DNA of 64,000 nt from Telopea speciosissima (taxonomy: Eukaryota > Streptophyta > Magnoliopsida > Proteales > Proteaceae). The position numbers were made by a program, and so were the translations under genes. Below are positions 47,342-60,708 of this stretch, piece by piece. The notes beneath the pieces are model-generated. The model worked only from the letters and a program-made list of their open reading frames with translations, had not been told where the DNA came from and ran no database searches. Every line of letters starts with the position of its first letter. Within the stretch, counting starts at the first letter, position 1. The stretch is taken from positions 25,522,698-25,586,697 of the forward strand of contig NC_057919.1 of NCBI RefSeq assembly GCF_018873765.1, read 5' to 3'.

Positions 47342-50196
47342 GATAAGGAGAAAAACAAGAAAAAAACTACAAAATTCCAGTTCAGCCATACACCACATTC
47401 TTAGCCATATTCTTAGCTAGATACATACAAAGCCGGTTACCATCCTTAACAAACTTCACATCCTGAGTGTGGTCATATATATATAAACAGTCTGTAAATA
47501 AGGTCCACGGCCATAAGCATTTGGTAGGAGATGGGAGCGTATCAGCAACAAACAGGTTGTCACTCCAAACTGTTCTAATCTTCAACCCAATGCTGGCGGT
47601 GTGGTTGATGCCTCTACGGATCGCAAAAAGGATCAATGTTAATTCGTCAGCAACTTGCAAGATTCTTGTATCAAAAAACGTAAGTCTGCCATCTATCAAA
47701 AAGAAATAGGACCATCCTGCTAGGCTTAGCTCCGTTAGACAATATCCTGCACAGATCAGAACAGGGAAATTGAGCATAGGTACAGTAAAATCATAGGTGG
47801 TAAGGGAGCTAGATCCAAATTCGTCCATTACAACCGGGGAAGAAAGAGGGTGGGGGTGTAAGTTAAGGTCGGAGATCCATTTGTGAGTGCATTGGAGCAC
47901 CCAAAAGGGGTTAGGTGGATGAGCCTCGTAGATACAACAATTCCGAGTTGTCCAAATAAAATAACAGGTAATTGAAATCACACTAAATACCCATGAAACC
48001 AAATGTTTATCCAGCTGGAGAAGAGAATAAAAAAACAAAGAAAAAGCCTTAAGACAATCAAACCCAAAAGAATCAGTTCTTAATCCCAAAGGTCCAGCAG
48101 CCCAAATGCGTTTGACCCAATCACAAGAAATGAAAAGGTGTCGTGTAAATTCAACACCATTTCCACATAGAGCACATGAGGAGTCAATCTGGATCCATTT
48201 CGATAGAGTAGCTTTTGTAGGGATTCCTGCATTTAGTACACGCAAAAGAAAATCTTAAATTTAGGGTGAATTGGAATTTTCCAAAAGAATTTCCACCAAT
48301 CAAGCTCAATTGAAGAACAATTAGTAGTATTAGAGCAAAGATAACGCGCAACAATTTTAGTGGTGAGGATACCATTACATGGGCTGCTATTAAAGGAGGG
48401 ATGCAGGTATGTATAAGATCAGAATTCCAATTACGCCCTTGTAAAAAGGAGCTAACCAATTTTGTTCTATCAGAAAGAGTAAAAGTGGATGTATGAGTAG
48501 TAGTAGAAAGGTTACCTGATGAGGGAGAAATCCACTTATCAAACCAGAAAAAAGTTGAATTACCATTACCAATCTTTTTAATAACCAATTGTTCCAGGGC
48601 TGGAATGACCTTTGAGATGGTATTCCAAGTCCACGAGCCTTTCATGTTCCTAGTAGAAGGATCAAAGAAAGAGAGGTTTGGAAAGTATTTGGCTTTAAGA
48701 ACACGGCTCCATAAAGACTCGAGTTCAGAGATCAGTCTCCAGTTGAGTTTTAACAACAGAGCATTGTTGTGGATTTCAGTCTTACGAAACCCCAGTCCCC
48801 CCTTAGATTTGGGTACACACATTCTATCCCAAGAGATAAAAGAGGTTTTTTTTCCATGCCCACCACCATAGTTTCCCAACCAGAAATTAAGACAGATAGA
48901 GTCAATTTTCTGACAAGTCTTAATAGGAAATTTGAAACAACTCATAAGATAGGATGGGGTTGAGGCAAGCACAGATATAATAAGAACACTGCGTCCTGCA
49001 TAGGAAAGGTGAGAAATTTTCCAAGCGAGCTTTCTTTGCATCCGAGCAATCACACTCTCCAACTCTTTAACTTTGGACCTGGCATGAAACAGATTAGTAC
49101 CCAAATAAATGGAATCTTTAGGCATTTCTTTTACCCCAATCAGCGAGCACAAGGATCGTCTAGTCTCCAGGGAAACATTTTTACTAAAATGAATACTAGT
49201 TTTAGAAAGATTGATTTGTTGATCGGAAAGATCAGAGAAAAGATCTAAAACAGCCTTAATAGTCAAAAGATCATCAGGGGTAGCACGACAAAAAATAAAA
49301 ATGTCGTCGGCAAAAAGTAGATGAGAGATTTCAGGTGCAGATCTAGAAATCTTAATCCCTCTAAACATTTCCAGCTCACGATAAACAGTTAAGAGACGAG
49401 AAAATGCCTCCATAGCCACCAAGAAAACGTAAGGGTTGAGAGGGCAGCCTTGTCAGATGCCCCTGGAAGCGGAGAAACTCTCAAACGGACTTCCATCAAT
49501 CTTAATGGAGAAGGAGGTCGAGGAAATTAGTGCAAAAATCAAACTAATCCATTTATCCCCAAAACCCAAAAACTTCAAAACAGAAGTGATAGGATCCCAT
49601 TCAATTCTATCGTAGGCCATAGACATATCAATTTTAATTGCAACAAAACCCTGTTTGCCCTTAGAATGGTTAAGGAAGTGAAAATTTTCTTGAACGATAA
49701 TAACATTGTTGGTAATTTGACGCCTAGGAATAAAAGCGGCCTGAAAAGGGGAAATAAAGGAATGAAGGGTACCCTTAAATCTAGTGGCTAAAAGCTTAAT
49801 TAGCAATGATTTTAAAAGAAACATTACATAGACTGATGGGCCTAAAATGAAAAACATACGAAGCATTTTCCAATTTGGGAATAAAGCAAATCAGAGTATG
49901 ATTCAAGCCAGGAGGAAGGGAACCAGTTTTGAAAAAATCCACAACTAATTGACACAAGTCAATCTCAACCACAGACCAGAATTTTTGAAAAACACCGGCA
50001 TTAAACCCATCAATACCAGGTGCTTTAAAAGGTCCAATAGAGAAAACCACATTTCTTACCTCCTCCACTGTTGGCAACGACACCAGATAATCCAACTGCC
50101 CGTCAGGGAAGATAGGTGGAAAAAAACATTCAATAAAATTGGCATCCAAAGGGTTAGAAGACGTAGAAAGATTTTTAAGAAAACCAGCAAATTGCT
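47342..50196 (-). pseudogene. L1-type LINE ORF2, 5'-truncated
   Basis: On the minus strand, from 50196 down, there is reverse transcriptase (GPFKAPGIDGFNAGVFQKFW, QAAFIPRRQITNN, DMSMAYDRIEW), the catalytic LLFADDIF box (about 49310), a zf-RVT domain (CALCGNGVEFTRHLFISC) and an RNase H-like tail. Only the C-terminal end of any endonuclease-to-RT linker remains. A TGA at 49453-49455 replaces an expected Arg codon just before QGCPL, and a frame change occurs near 48240. A T-rich stretch on the plus strand (about 47323-47341) is the A-rich tail. It is inactive. Confidence 0.85.
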
Positions 50197-50199
50197 CTT

Positions 50200-50641
50200 G
50201 TTTCTGCTTTGGATATGGTTTGATCCTCTTCTGCTTTGCATTTGGAATTGGTCATGCTTATGCCTATATGGCGAAAACTTACACGATTAGAAAAGCCTTA
50301 CAAATTGCTCTAGGAATGAAAGACATCATTGTTGAAAGCGATAATTTGATGGTCATCAACATATTACTGGGCATCTATAACACCACGCCATGGCGCATTT
50401 CTCACTTGATCAATGATTTTAGACATATGACTGAAAGACTACGAAGAGTGCACTTCCAATATACCCTTCGTGAAGTAAACTTTGTAGCTAATGCCCTCGC
50501 AGGATTTGGAGCTCAAAGCCAATCAGGTCATCTTTGGGAAGGTCTTAACCCAGACTTCATTTCTCCTTGGCTCTTCTTTGATCAGTGTGATATCCTGTAC
50601 CCTCATGGTTTTCGATAATAAAATTATCTTTACAAAAAAAA
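50200..50641 (+). pseudogene. RNase H-like LINE 3' end, plus strand
   Basis: The frame at 50139-50618 contains an RVT_3-type RNase H segment (RKALQIALGMKDIIVESDN, then FVANALAGFG, the usual ..N..AD.LA-like end). It is followed by an aataaa word and an A-rich tail at about 50632-50641. It abuts the start of the minus-strand LINE head to head. It belongs to a second LINE family, not to the inverted 5' part of the first. Confidence 0.65.
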
Positions 50642-50910
50642 GGAAGTTGTTTTTGCTAGATATAGAATCCAATGGAAAATTCTTTTAAGACTTGACATTG
50701 CGAGTCACATGATTTATCTAGTAGCAACATCATTTTTCTTACCTACTTTTGTGACCAAATGTATTTTAGTTGTCAAGTACTATTTTTGGATCCTATAGAC
50801 ACTTCATTTTTGTTACCAAAAAACAGACACTTCATTTTGACATCTTGGGGGACCTTCCAACGATGATGATCAGGGCCTACTTGACTCATGTGGCAATCGT
50901 ACGGTGAAAA

Positions 50911-51170
50911 TGACTGTTTTACCCTTGATACACTTTCGATGTCCAAACCTTCCCAAATAGAGCCAAAAGTCCTAGGATAACCTTATTTAGCCATTCCAAA
51001 CCTGAATGCAAAGTTTCACCCGAACCCAACTATTTGCAAAATAACCATTTTACCCTTGGTACAATTTCAATGACCAAACCTTACCAAATAGAGCCAAAAC
51101 TCTTAAAATGACCTTATTTAGCTATTTTTGAGCTTGTGTTAAATTTCCCTTTGAACTCGATAACGTTTGG
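50911..51170 (+). repeat. Diverged tandem repeat, period about 131 bp
   Basis: Units near 50914 and 51045 share ttttacccttg, ccaaaccttnccaaatagagccaaaa and accttatttagc. Identity is about 75 percent by eye. It is non-coding. Confidence 0.6.
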
Positions 51171-53426
51171 TCTCCATTCATATCATTTGAACCTCCATCA
51201 CATATTTGTCAAACATTTTTTGCCACATCCCAGCAAAATTTGAATTTGATCACTATGCATGGCGAGGGCTAGCCATACCCTACATGCGGGCGGGCCAGCT
51301 TGCCCCTTACGACCCTAGCGAGCCCAACCCTTGTTCCCCGCGTCGTTTGGCCAGTCCAATTTTGGCCCCAAAATTGGGTTTTAACCCCTTTACACCTCTA
51401 TTTAACCCCATAGTTGAATAAAGACCTTAGAGGCTTCTTCTCTGTTTGTTTTTTTCCTGGAAGCAGCCCTCATGCTCCTCTTCCAAGTTCCACCTGATGC
51501 ATTCCCCCTTTAGCCCCTTTTAGAGCTTAGCAAAATTCCACCCATCTTTTCACCTTGAGCTTTGCCACAAAAATGCATTTAGTAGCCTCGGTAGCGGAAT
51601 CTGGCAAACCGAACATGTCTTTGCTAAGTTGGAACCCTTTCTCGTACAAAAGGTTTTTTTTTTGTTCACCCACCCCCATGTGTCTGGGCGCAGCCTGCGC
51701 CCCAACACAGAGAACGTTTGACCATATTTTATTTCACATTTTCTTTGTTACATGTGTTAAAGGTTCAAGTATGTTTTTTTCTTAAAAAAAAATCTAAACA
51801 TAGCTCTCATGCTTTTTTAAAAAATTCCTATAAATTAGGAGGATATGAAGCACAATGCATATGATGTATTCTGATTTTATTGGGGCCATCATGCATTTTT
51901 TTCAGGATACTTTTGCCCTTAGGGGCACTTTTGTCATTTTATCTTTAAAAGGCAAAAAAAAATGAGAAAAAATTCATATTATTTGTGTTAGTGTAAAATA
52001 TCATGTTTCAAGCCACTGTTTAGTGTTTTCATCCAAGAACAAATGTTTTAAAAAATCAGGTAAACTATTTTTACCATATTTACCATTTTCCCCTCTAAGG
52101 GAATTTAAGTCTTTCCATGCTTAAAAATAAAAAATTACAAGAAAATTCTGAGAAAAATATATTATATGTACATATTTATGTTTATAATGTTAGAAATGTA
52201 ATCCATCTATGTTTTATATATATAGGGAAAATTACTTGTACACCCCATATACTATGGCTCGATTGCTTGTTACCCCCTTATGAACGTCGTTTGTGATCAA
52301 TGCAGTATAGATGGTGCACATGTAATGCTCTCGCAAACTGACAAACATCGACATGAATTACTCTTTGTCCGGTTTGTGATGCCAAGACAAGCTCGTCTAA
52401 TGTTGTCGCATGGCCAACGGACGCCGTCAGACTTCTATACGCTGTCAGTATCTATGCCATATTACGATTTTGTTTGGACTTCTTTGAGTTGATTTTTGAG
52501 CATGCATCAAGCAAAATCAGAGGAAGGTCCAAGCATGAAGGTTGTAGTATTATGAGTACTTTTTTTCCAACAGCTCAAGTTGCGTGTCAATCAGACCCTG
52601 GTAGAGAAAGACATCAAAGTTTTTGGCAACGATGTGCATACAATTTGTTTGAATCAAGTGGTTGGACCAAGGACGCGATTAGGGCTTATTGTTCGCCTAT
52701 TTGAGGAGTTTTTAGTGCTTGAGTCCCTAATTTCTCATTGCACAAGAAAGGAAAAAAAAAAAAAAAAGAAAAAAAAAAAGAGGTGAGAGTTGCCTCTTGG
52801 AGAGAAGAGATTAGACAGAGGTTTTAAGTTATTTGATGATCATTTGATATATGCGTCTCTCAAAGAAGTTCAGTAAGAATTGGATTTCACTGTCTATTGC
52901 TGCACAACAATGAATAGTTGAGGGGAATACGTCTATACGTTCTTCTCAATTGTGGTTTCTTCAACAAAGATAACACAACATCTCCCAAACCCAATTGTAT
53001 ATTGTTCTAGAATTGTTGATTGTTGAAATTCTTAGTTTACTGACGTAATGAGGATTGGATTTGTTATTTTTTATTATACTTGTAATCACTAACAAGTGGG
53101 TGTTTGAAAGTTTGTTGGATTGTAGCCCTAAGGGTTTTTTGTGGGTGCAAGAACAGTCGTAATAGGGGTCAGTGTTCCTACAACATACTAGCAACTAAAA
53201 TAATGGTAATGTATTGAGCATTATATGAAGCCTCGATTTGAACATTGCTCCATGGATGTAGGCACTGTTGCTGAACTAAGTAAAAACTTTGTTTTGTGGT
53301 TGTGCTTGTTTGTTCCATCGCCAGTGTGCTTGTGATTGATAAAAAGGTCAGCACCAACCAATCTATTCGACTACAAATTGAATGAAGGGCCATAGCAAGA
53401 GAGTTTTTTAGGGTCACTGATTCACA

Positions 53427-53430
<4 letters not shown>
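51171..53430. other. Intergenic DNA without a recognisable gene
   Basis: This holds A-rich runs (for example 52750-52780) and short chance ORFs. A lone MITE-like end gggaaaattacttgtacacc lies at about 52227 without a partner. Confidence 0.45.

Positions 53431-53465
<35 letters not shown>
53431..53465. repeat. C-run plus (CT)n microsatellite
   Basis: About eleven C residues are followed by about eleven CT dinucleotides, between intergenic DNA and the LTR remnant. Confidence 0.85.
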
Positions 53466-53468
<3 letters not shown>

Positions 53469-53533
53469 TAGTGACACATTGAGACTATCAGTAAGAATGA
53501 CTGGTACTGATTTAGAGAAGCTTTGATACCATT

Positions 53534-53804
53534 TGACAACAGAAAAACTAGTAAACCAATACCAAAAAGGAAGGGAGAAAGAAGAAAGATTGGGATAGAA
53601 ACTACTTAGCTTTTCACGGTACGAGTAGCACACACTACCGTGAATGGGTTGGCCCACTTTATTTATAACTTAAAGAGAGTGAAATTACAATATAGGGCAT
53701 TAAACTAAAGCGCAACTAATAACAAAGACAACTAAACATAATTACAATTTAACCCAACTTATAAAGAAAACATAACATAAAACCCCTAAAGATAATGTTT
53801 AACA
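53534..53804 (-). mobile_element. LTR remnant next to the SERINC stop codon
   Basis: On the minus strand a 271-bp segment starts TGTTAAACATTATC and ends GTTGTCA. Three bases later it is followed by TGGTATCAAAGC (plus about 53520-53531), one base off the tRNA-Met primer site. It contains TTATAAATAAAG, usable as a TATA-like or poly(A) signal. No second LTR is visible, so it is a truncated element or a solo LTR with leftover leader. Its start is 8 bp beyond the SERINC stop and in the same orientation, so it probably forms the SERINC 3'UTR. Confidence 0.6.
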
Positions 53805-53812
53805 AAAGTCAT

Positions 53813-56800
53813 TTAGAACTCCCTCTCTGGGAACAGAAGAGGAGCAACTAGAGACCAGATGTACAGAACTGCAGTAGCCCACCCTGTAACAATCCGGACC
53901 CACACGGATGGCCACCCCACATCAACAAGCTTTCCACTTTCCCCAACTGAGGTCGACCAACCTGTTAGAAGCATTGCTGAATACATGCTTGCGAGAGAGA
54001 AAATGATATGGAAGAAGGCATAAGAGTATGTGACTGGCTTAGCTTCATTCTCCTTCTCATCCCTTTTGTCAGTCTCGTTCAATGGAAGCAAAGGCTTGTC
54101 TGCTCATTCACAAGGAGACCAGGATGTGAGGCAAGGGTACAGGAGGAAAAAAATATAACTAAGGCTTTTTAACAATCAATTGAGAACTTTGACCTGATTC
54201 TGAAAGGAGAGTTGTAGAAGATCCAGCACGAACAGCAGAGTAGACGACAGAAAGAACTGTAGTGAGAAGTCCCAAGGAAAGTGTCCCTGTTGAGACAGCT
54301 TTGGAATGTTTGTGAAGCCCATTGCACTCATAGTCCCTCGGTTCACTGGATAGTGCGCTATAGCAAAGGTATGTGCAATACAGAGATATAACTGAAGCAG
54401 GTAATATGCTGCCACCAACCTATCAACAATATCAATGAAACATTTGAGACAGGAAAGCATAGAGGTAACCTATTATGATTCAGCCACATGAAAACATGCA
54501 TCAGCCAGGATACAAATGCATTACGTGCCAAGTCCAAGTGTCCACATAACTCAATACTTCTAATTAATGATGTGACTACTAGCAAATGGATTGTCAGGTA
54601 TTCAACTTAAAGCATTTCTGTAATTGAAACACTATATTCTGTAAGATGCTGCATGGCTTCCCTCTCCAACGAAAAAAGGTTAATTTGACTGGACATTGGA
54701 TGGAGAAAGTTAACATCCAGGTCTAGGTGAATTAATTAAGTTTTAACTGACCTTTTTTGGAAAATCATGTTTTGACTGGTGCCAATAGGAATTTTGGAAT
54801 TACCTAAAGCAACCGTGTGGCTTCTTCAAGTATTTTCTGATTAAAAGATCTCAATATGGCAGCAAGACAAAAGGAGAAAGCATCATTTGATGCCTCTCTT
54901 TGCAATCCCTCTTAATAAATCCATTACTTTGTACTAAACGCCACAACACCCCCCCCCTTCTAGATCCACAAATATCATTCACCAGAGCTCCAAATGAAAT
55001 CTCTCTCTTTTCAAATAGTGAAGTCATTACTAAGTTTCACAATGTCATTACAAAGATTTACAAGTATCATTCCATAATGGCACAAAGAACCACTATAACA
55101 GAATTAAGTCATTGCTTAAAACTTTCTTCTGATCTTGCAAAGGTATACAAAGGAGAGATACTTAACATATAAGAAATTATTTTCCCTCAAGTTCTCAGAA
55201 ATTTTACCCATTTTTGTTTATTTTTGTTTATCACACGTTATTACTCATTGTTCCACATAATTAAAGATAAAAAGGGGCAGAGGTAAAAAGCAATAGGGAA
55301 AAAGGTGGGCATGTGCCCACGCAATATACGACGCAATATACGGCCCCTCACAGTTTCTCCCTCCTCCCTCTTCATTAATGATGTGGGCCCCCTATTGATA
55401 AACCGACACCCATTGGCTCTTTTCTCCCTCTTTGGCATATATGATGCCAAGGCTGCATGCCCATCCCTCTCCCAAAGTAATATGTAAACAACATTTTCCT
55501 CGATCAATAAATCGAACAATATAACAAAGAACACTCGTTGTTGGTACATATTGTAGTATTATAATTAAGTCAAAATGTTAAATTGCATCAAAACATTATT
55601 TCAAACATTTATAACAACTGATAAAAGTGAATTCATCAGGTGATCTAGGTCACCATCATAGAATACATTATGGACAGTTTCATTTTTCGCTAGGTAGCTC
55701 ATAGAACTATGTTTTCTATGCATGCTGCATCGACATCAAGAAGTACCCATACAAGTATATAAGATAAATGAATCAAATATGAGGCTCTAATCATTTATTC
55801 ATGTAGTCATCAGAATGCAGGCTATGAGCTTGAAAAAAGGTTGACACCAATCCAAACAACATAAAACCACTTACCGCAGGATGCAGTGCGACAATAGCAA
55901 AGACAAACACGAAAATCAGTGTCAAAACTATAAAGAAAGTGTTGAGTTCACAGTCATGTCCAGATGGAGTGAACCAATGAAAGAGCAGCCCTGAGAAGGA
56001 GAATGTTGCCACATAACATGCAAGTGAAACAACAAACAATGCGATGTACCTGCATCCATTATGTATGAGGATCAAAATCAAGAAAGAATCAAAAGGTAAA
56101 GACGAGATGTTAAAAAAAAAAAATGAAGTAGAGAATACATACCAGAACTGCTCATCCTTTCTAACCCATTTGTCATTCCATCCATGAACAAAATCCAATA
56201 AGAGAACAACTTGAACAAGAAGAAACAATCCTGAGCCAAATTTTGATATTGTCTCTGCATTTTATTATTTTAACTGTCAGATCAAGCATAAAGAACCACA
56301 TTAAGGGGGAAAAAGAATTCTACACAAAAAAAAAGAAGGTTCAAGGCTTATTCTATGTTTTTTGACATGTGCCTCCCTTCCGATGTCTGTGTAACATACT
56401 TTTTCGTTTTTAGAGGACTGTGACCCAGACACATGAGCAGAGCAACCCCCCCCCCCCCCTAACTCCGCGGCTCCACCTATCACATATTAATTTTCTACCA
56501 ACACATTTTATCCTATGGCCATACAGAGCATTTGAACAGGTTAAAAGGATAAGTTCGAGGGAAAAATGGTACACAGTTTAGTTAGCATTCAAATTCCCAA
56601 GACACATCCATATAACCTTGTGGTAAATTTCAGGCAGATAGCATTTTTTCATATGGAAGTATAAAGCATTGAGAATTGGTTTAGAAGATAACATTTGGAC
56701 AAATCGTCTAGTGGATGAAAAACACAACGGCCTAGGGGTTTTGTGAAATATATGGTGGCAATAAAGCTCAGGTGGGACAGGGAATTTGACATATTGCCAC

Positions 56801-59249
56801 CAATCCAAAGGATACAACAGTCAAATCAGCCATATCCTCCCTTCATGTGGTTCAGTTGGGACAAATGTCAAGGAGAAAAGCTTCCTTGTCAGGTCAACCC
56901 AAATACAATTCCTGTACATAGATACTTATTAATCATAGATAAGAAACTGAAGGAAAACGGACTCAGTTCCCTTTTTCTCGGGTTTTGGGCATTTCAACTG
57001 AACTGAAAGGAGGCTGGTTCCGCCTGAATCTCATTTGCCCAGTTGGCCTGGATTCCAAAACTATGTCAATAATTATCCATTAATCTCAAACCTTAAAAAG
57101 TAAACTTCTTACCATAGAAGCTGACGATCCCATTTGGAAGGAAAAACATTAAAATAACCAACAAACACCAGCTAACGATCTTCACCATCCATCCGCCGTG
57201 ATGCAATTGGTCCCGAGGATCCTTCTGATTCTTGACTCCAATCATTATAATGGCAAAGATGGTGAAAAATAGGAAGCTTCCCAAGCTCACACGCAACACC
57301 GCATCTGTTTCAAACCACTCCCTATCAGGAGTTTGGTGGAAATGATTAATCCCTGCACAGAGTCACAGACAATCATTATAAGATTAGTTTCATGAATTAT
57401 TAACTTGGATATTCAGGATAATTTCTAGTTGTTTAACTAGGTTTGGGCCTGGGAAATGGGATAGTACAATGCCCTACCCAATTGTGCACATACTGATAAT
57501 ATGTGCATAACATTTAACCAAGTACAGATATTTAAGTGGCAGAATAACGGGAAGGAGGAAATTCCAAAAAGTGAAACCTTTTAACTACAGACAAATCTAC
57601 ACTGAGATGCAGATTTGGCATAGAACTGTATAAACATCTAGAAGACTCAAAACTCCGAACAATACATATTGAACCTTTGCTGAACACATGGATTATGCAC
57701 ATTTTTTTTATCCCCAAAATCTCCACTTTGAAACAGATAGAGGTAATTTGCCCATCAAAAGAAATGATGCACACCATACTGGTAACAAAACTTGTGAATG
57801 ATAATGGTCAATGGATAAGTGGGAAAATGATAACAGATGTGATGCAACGAAATTACAACCTTCTGTCAAGGAAGAAGAAGATAGAATGTCAATACGAAAT
57901 TGAAACTTTGATCACCATCCAAGCCAATGTCTCCTAATCAAGGAAGAATCCAAAGTTTCTCTTGGGCTAAGAGTACAAAAAGAACTTGGTGTACATCTTC
58001 TTGTGTGCAAGAAAAGAGTATGAAAACTTAGGTCTAGGAAAATGGTCTTGAGTATTCAGCTAAAACAAGTCTTCTAGTGACCAAAGTGCACCGAAACCCA
58101 CTGTAAACACTATCATTGGACTTTCTGAAACACTTATGGCCCAAAATGAAGAAAATTTGAAATTAGTGTAAGGATAAAATTCGCTAAACTTTTGTAAGTC
58201 CCCGGAACTGCCTGTATAGAAGAACAATTAGAACATTCCTTACAATCTGTAATTTTCGCATTTTTTCCCCAATTGAACGTGAAAAGATAAAATCTCTCTT
58301 CCCCAACCCCCAACTGCAGCAACTTCTTTTGGCAGTTGATTTTCAACAGCGAGAAATTTAATTCAAAGAGCCAATTACTAAGAGTTCCATTAAAAAGCTC
58401 CTACTCATCATACCCCACAGTGCACTTTAAATCTCAACCAAAAATACACACTGCTTTTGCTATTGATCACTATTCCCTTTGAATATTTTTACAGAAAGGC
58501 CTAGGGAGGAAAAAGAACAGAAAGCCTCAAAGGAAGATCAGACCATAGAAAACTTGTTAACTTGTGAAACCCTGAAATGGTTTATAGCATGAAGCTCGGT
58601 TCCAGTCCCGGTAATTTACAACTAACAATTGTCCTGTTTGATAAGTATTCATTTTGGTAACTGCTAATGAGGCCACAGATGCTCGCACTAATACATGGTA
58701 CCAGCCAAATTTACCATATAATGTTTGGAAGGCTCCAAGCACCTGAATTAATTTCCGTGGCTGATGTTCACATACTCAATGGTAATAATCTTCTTCCATT
58801 CAATTAGCATGGTTAACAGAACCTTTTCGCTAGAAGGGAAAAGCTTCTGGCCCTGGAAAGATTGTCAACCCACGAAAGAACAAATAACTTAACAATTTAA
58901 CGGAATTTCGTTTCAACTTATAACCCACCCCCTAAAACCCTTATTTTCTTTTTCTTTTCTGGCTATTCTCAAACACAGTAAGCTAGTCCCTGTGGTAAGT
59001 TGTCTATGAAGGAATTACAGTTCAAGAACAAGTGAACAGAAAAAAGCAAATTTTTAGAGACTCACAAGGAATCTTCTCCATGAGCGGGGCGGCAACCTCT
59101 CTAAGAATCCACGAGACAATCAGGGAAAAAGCGAAGAGACCACAATAAGCAAGCCGAGCGGAGCGTCGGCTAATCCCAGACACGACTGATCGGCATGCCT
59201 CGCAAGCACATGCTGCGCAGCACGAAGCAAGGCAAGAAGCTGCCCACAT
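53813..59249 (-). CDS. SERINC (serine incorporator/TMS) membrane protein
   Basis: Six exons join in frame to 407 codons: 59249-59066, 57352-57113, 56254-56143, 56049-55875, 54419-54194 and 54099-53813. All junctions are GT-AG. The length is typical for plant SERINC. Diagnostic stretches are the Cys-rich N-terminus (MWAASCLASCCAACACEACR), LLLDFVHGWNDKWV, the many hydrophobic helices, SSEPRDYECNG and the C-terminal LLTGWSTSVGESGKLVDVGW. The family consists of polytopic membrane proteins (about ten or eleven helices), proposed to help supply serine for phosphatidylserine and sphingolipid synthesis and later described as lipid scramblases in animals. The plant role is not settled. The ATG at 59249 starts the conserved Cys motif. 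A possible leader intron runs from about 59386 to 59264, and a TATA-like word lies near 59470. The stop codon almost touches an LTR. Confidence 0.93.
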
Positions 59250-60000
59250 CTTCTCAATCACTCACTGCTCATAAACCCAAACCACAATACAAGAAAAACC
59301 TCATTAACAGAAACAGAACTCAAAACCCCAAAAACCATAATTCCATTCTCCATAATACAAAGGGGAGGGGGAATGAAGATTACTACCTTGCGATCAGAGA
59401 ACGAACAGAAGGAAGAAAAGGTCAAGACGTGTGTTCCAGAAAAGAATCGCTGGTGAAGTCTCAAGCCTTCTACATATAATGGGAATAAGGATGGGCTTCG
59501 TATGGGCTTCGTATTTCGTGTCCTCCTTTGCATAGCCAGCACTGTTGACTTGATTCCTTTTGGTTAAAAGAAAATTCCTGTTTTTGGTCAGAAGATGCGG
59601 AGTAATGAAAATAGGGTTTTCTTCAAATGCCTCGTTTGTCCAAACGTAGAAATGCACCCGAACTTTCACTAATTTCAAATGCATCCCTATATTTCAAACT
59701 ATGTAACACTTTAATCCATTCTACCAGTCTGGGATGTTTGTTAAAAAATCTCGTATTTTCCATTCTCCCCTAGATAGGATAGAATGACTAAATTGTCCTC
59801 ACTAAAATAGGGGAATCAAATGGAGGTTTGGAACCTCGGAAAAACACGAGGAAGGCTCACCAGGATCCGGCAATCATAAACCCGAGGTCCCAACTTCTGT
59901 ATGGCGATTCGTTTGTCGCGCATAGATGTTGCAGCCATGGTTTCAACCATGGCCGCGACCTCCTTCGACCCAACTGTTTTTTAAAAAAATTTTATTGAAG

Positions 60001-60034
<34 letters not shown>

Positions 60035-60245
60035 TTATAACCACACCACATGGTAGTGAGGGCAACTCGGACTGTATTATTCCCATGATATATCATCTTT
60101 GGCTTGTAGGACCCACTTGAAGGGAGCTATTGTGCATATCCATGTTTTATGAAATTTATACAATAGGTGATATTGTTCATAGATGAGAAAAATACTGTAA
60201 TCCAATCTTATTATTCGGGAATTTTTGCAGTATCCATTTTTCTTT
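59250..60245. other. SERINC upstream region
   Basis: This includes the probable SERINC leader and promoter (59250 to about 59500). A run of about 33 T at 60001-60033 lies further out. No other gene is seen. Confidence 0.5.
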
Positions 60246-60708
60246 GGGAAAATTACATGATTAGCTATTTTTGGGTTTTTATTTACAAAACTGTCCACTC
60301 TATGTTTGAGTTAACAAAAATAGACAAAAACAAGTTAAGGTTTACAAAATTGGACAAACTAATGTCTCTCCCTCTCTCACTTATTTTTTTAGATATTTTT
60401 ACCCCTGCCATTGCCTTCTTGCCCAGGCATCCTGGGTAATCACAGGGAAGGGAAGGGAGGGGTGGGTTTGGATAGCAGAGAATGGCGGTGGCAGGGATAG
60501 GGGTGGGTTGCAGGGAACGGAAGATGCCTAGACGAGAAGACAATGGCAGGGGTAAAAATGTCTAAAAAAGTAATTTTGGGAGGGAGAGGCACTATTTTGT
60601 CCAGTTTTGTAAACCTTAACTTGTTTTTGTCTATTTTTGTTAACTCAAACATAGAGTGGACAGTTTTGTAAATGAAAACCAAAAAATAGCTAATCATGTA
60701 ATGTTCCC
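60246..60708. mobile_element. Long-TIR Mutator-like MITE with 9-bp target duplication
   Basis: Inverted arms of about 140 bp are nearly identical, starting gggaaaattacatgattagc on the left and gggaacattacatgattagc on the right complement. Pairing resumes inside, over tttttacccctgccattg words, to about 185 bp. The flanks share the 9-bp word tttttcttt (60237-60245 and 60709-60717), the Mutator duplication length, although it is T-rich. The core (about 60430-60530) is G-rich and non-coding. Confidence 0.85.

Noticed and set aside
47382..50641. Twin-priming inversion of one LINE
   Set aside because: The minus-strand part already has its own zf-RVT and RNase H-like 3' end and A-rich tail, so the plus-strand 3' end belongs to another element.
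52227..52290. Possible MITE end gggaaaattacttgtacacc
   Set aside because: No inverted partner or target duplication was found within several hundred bases.
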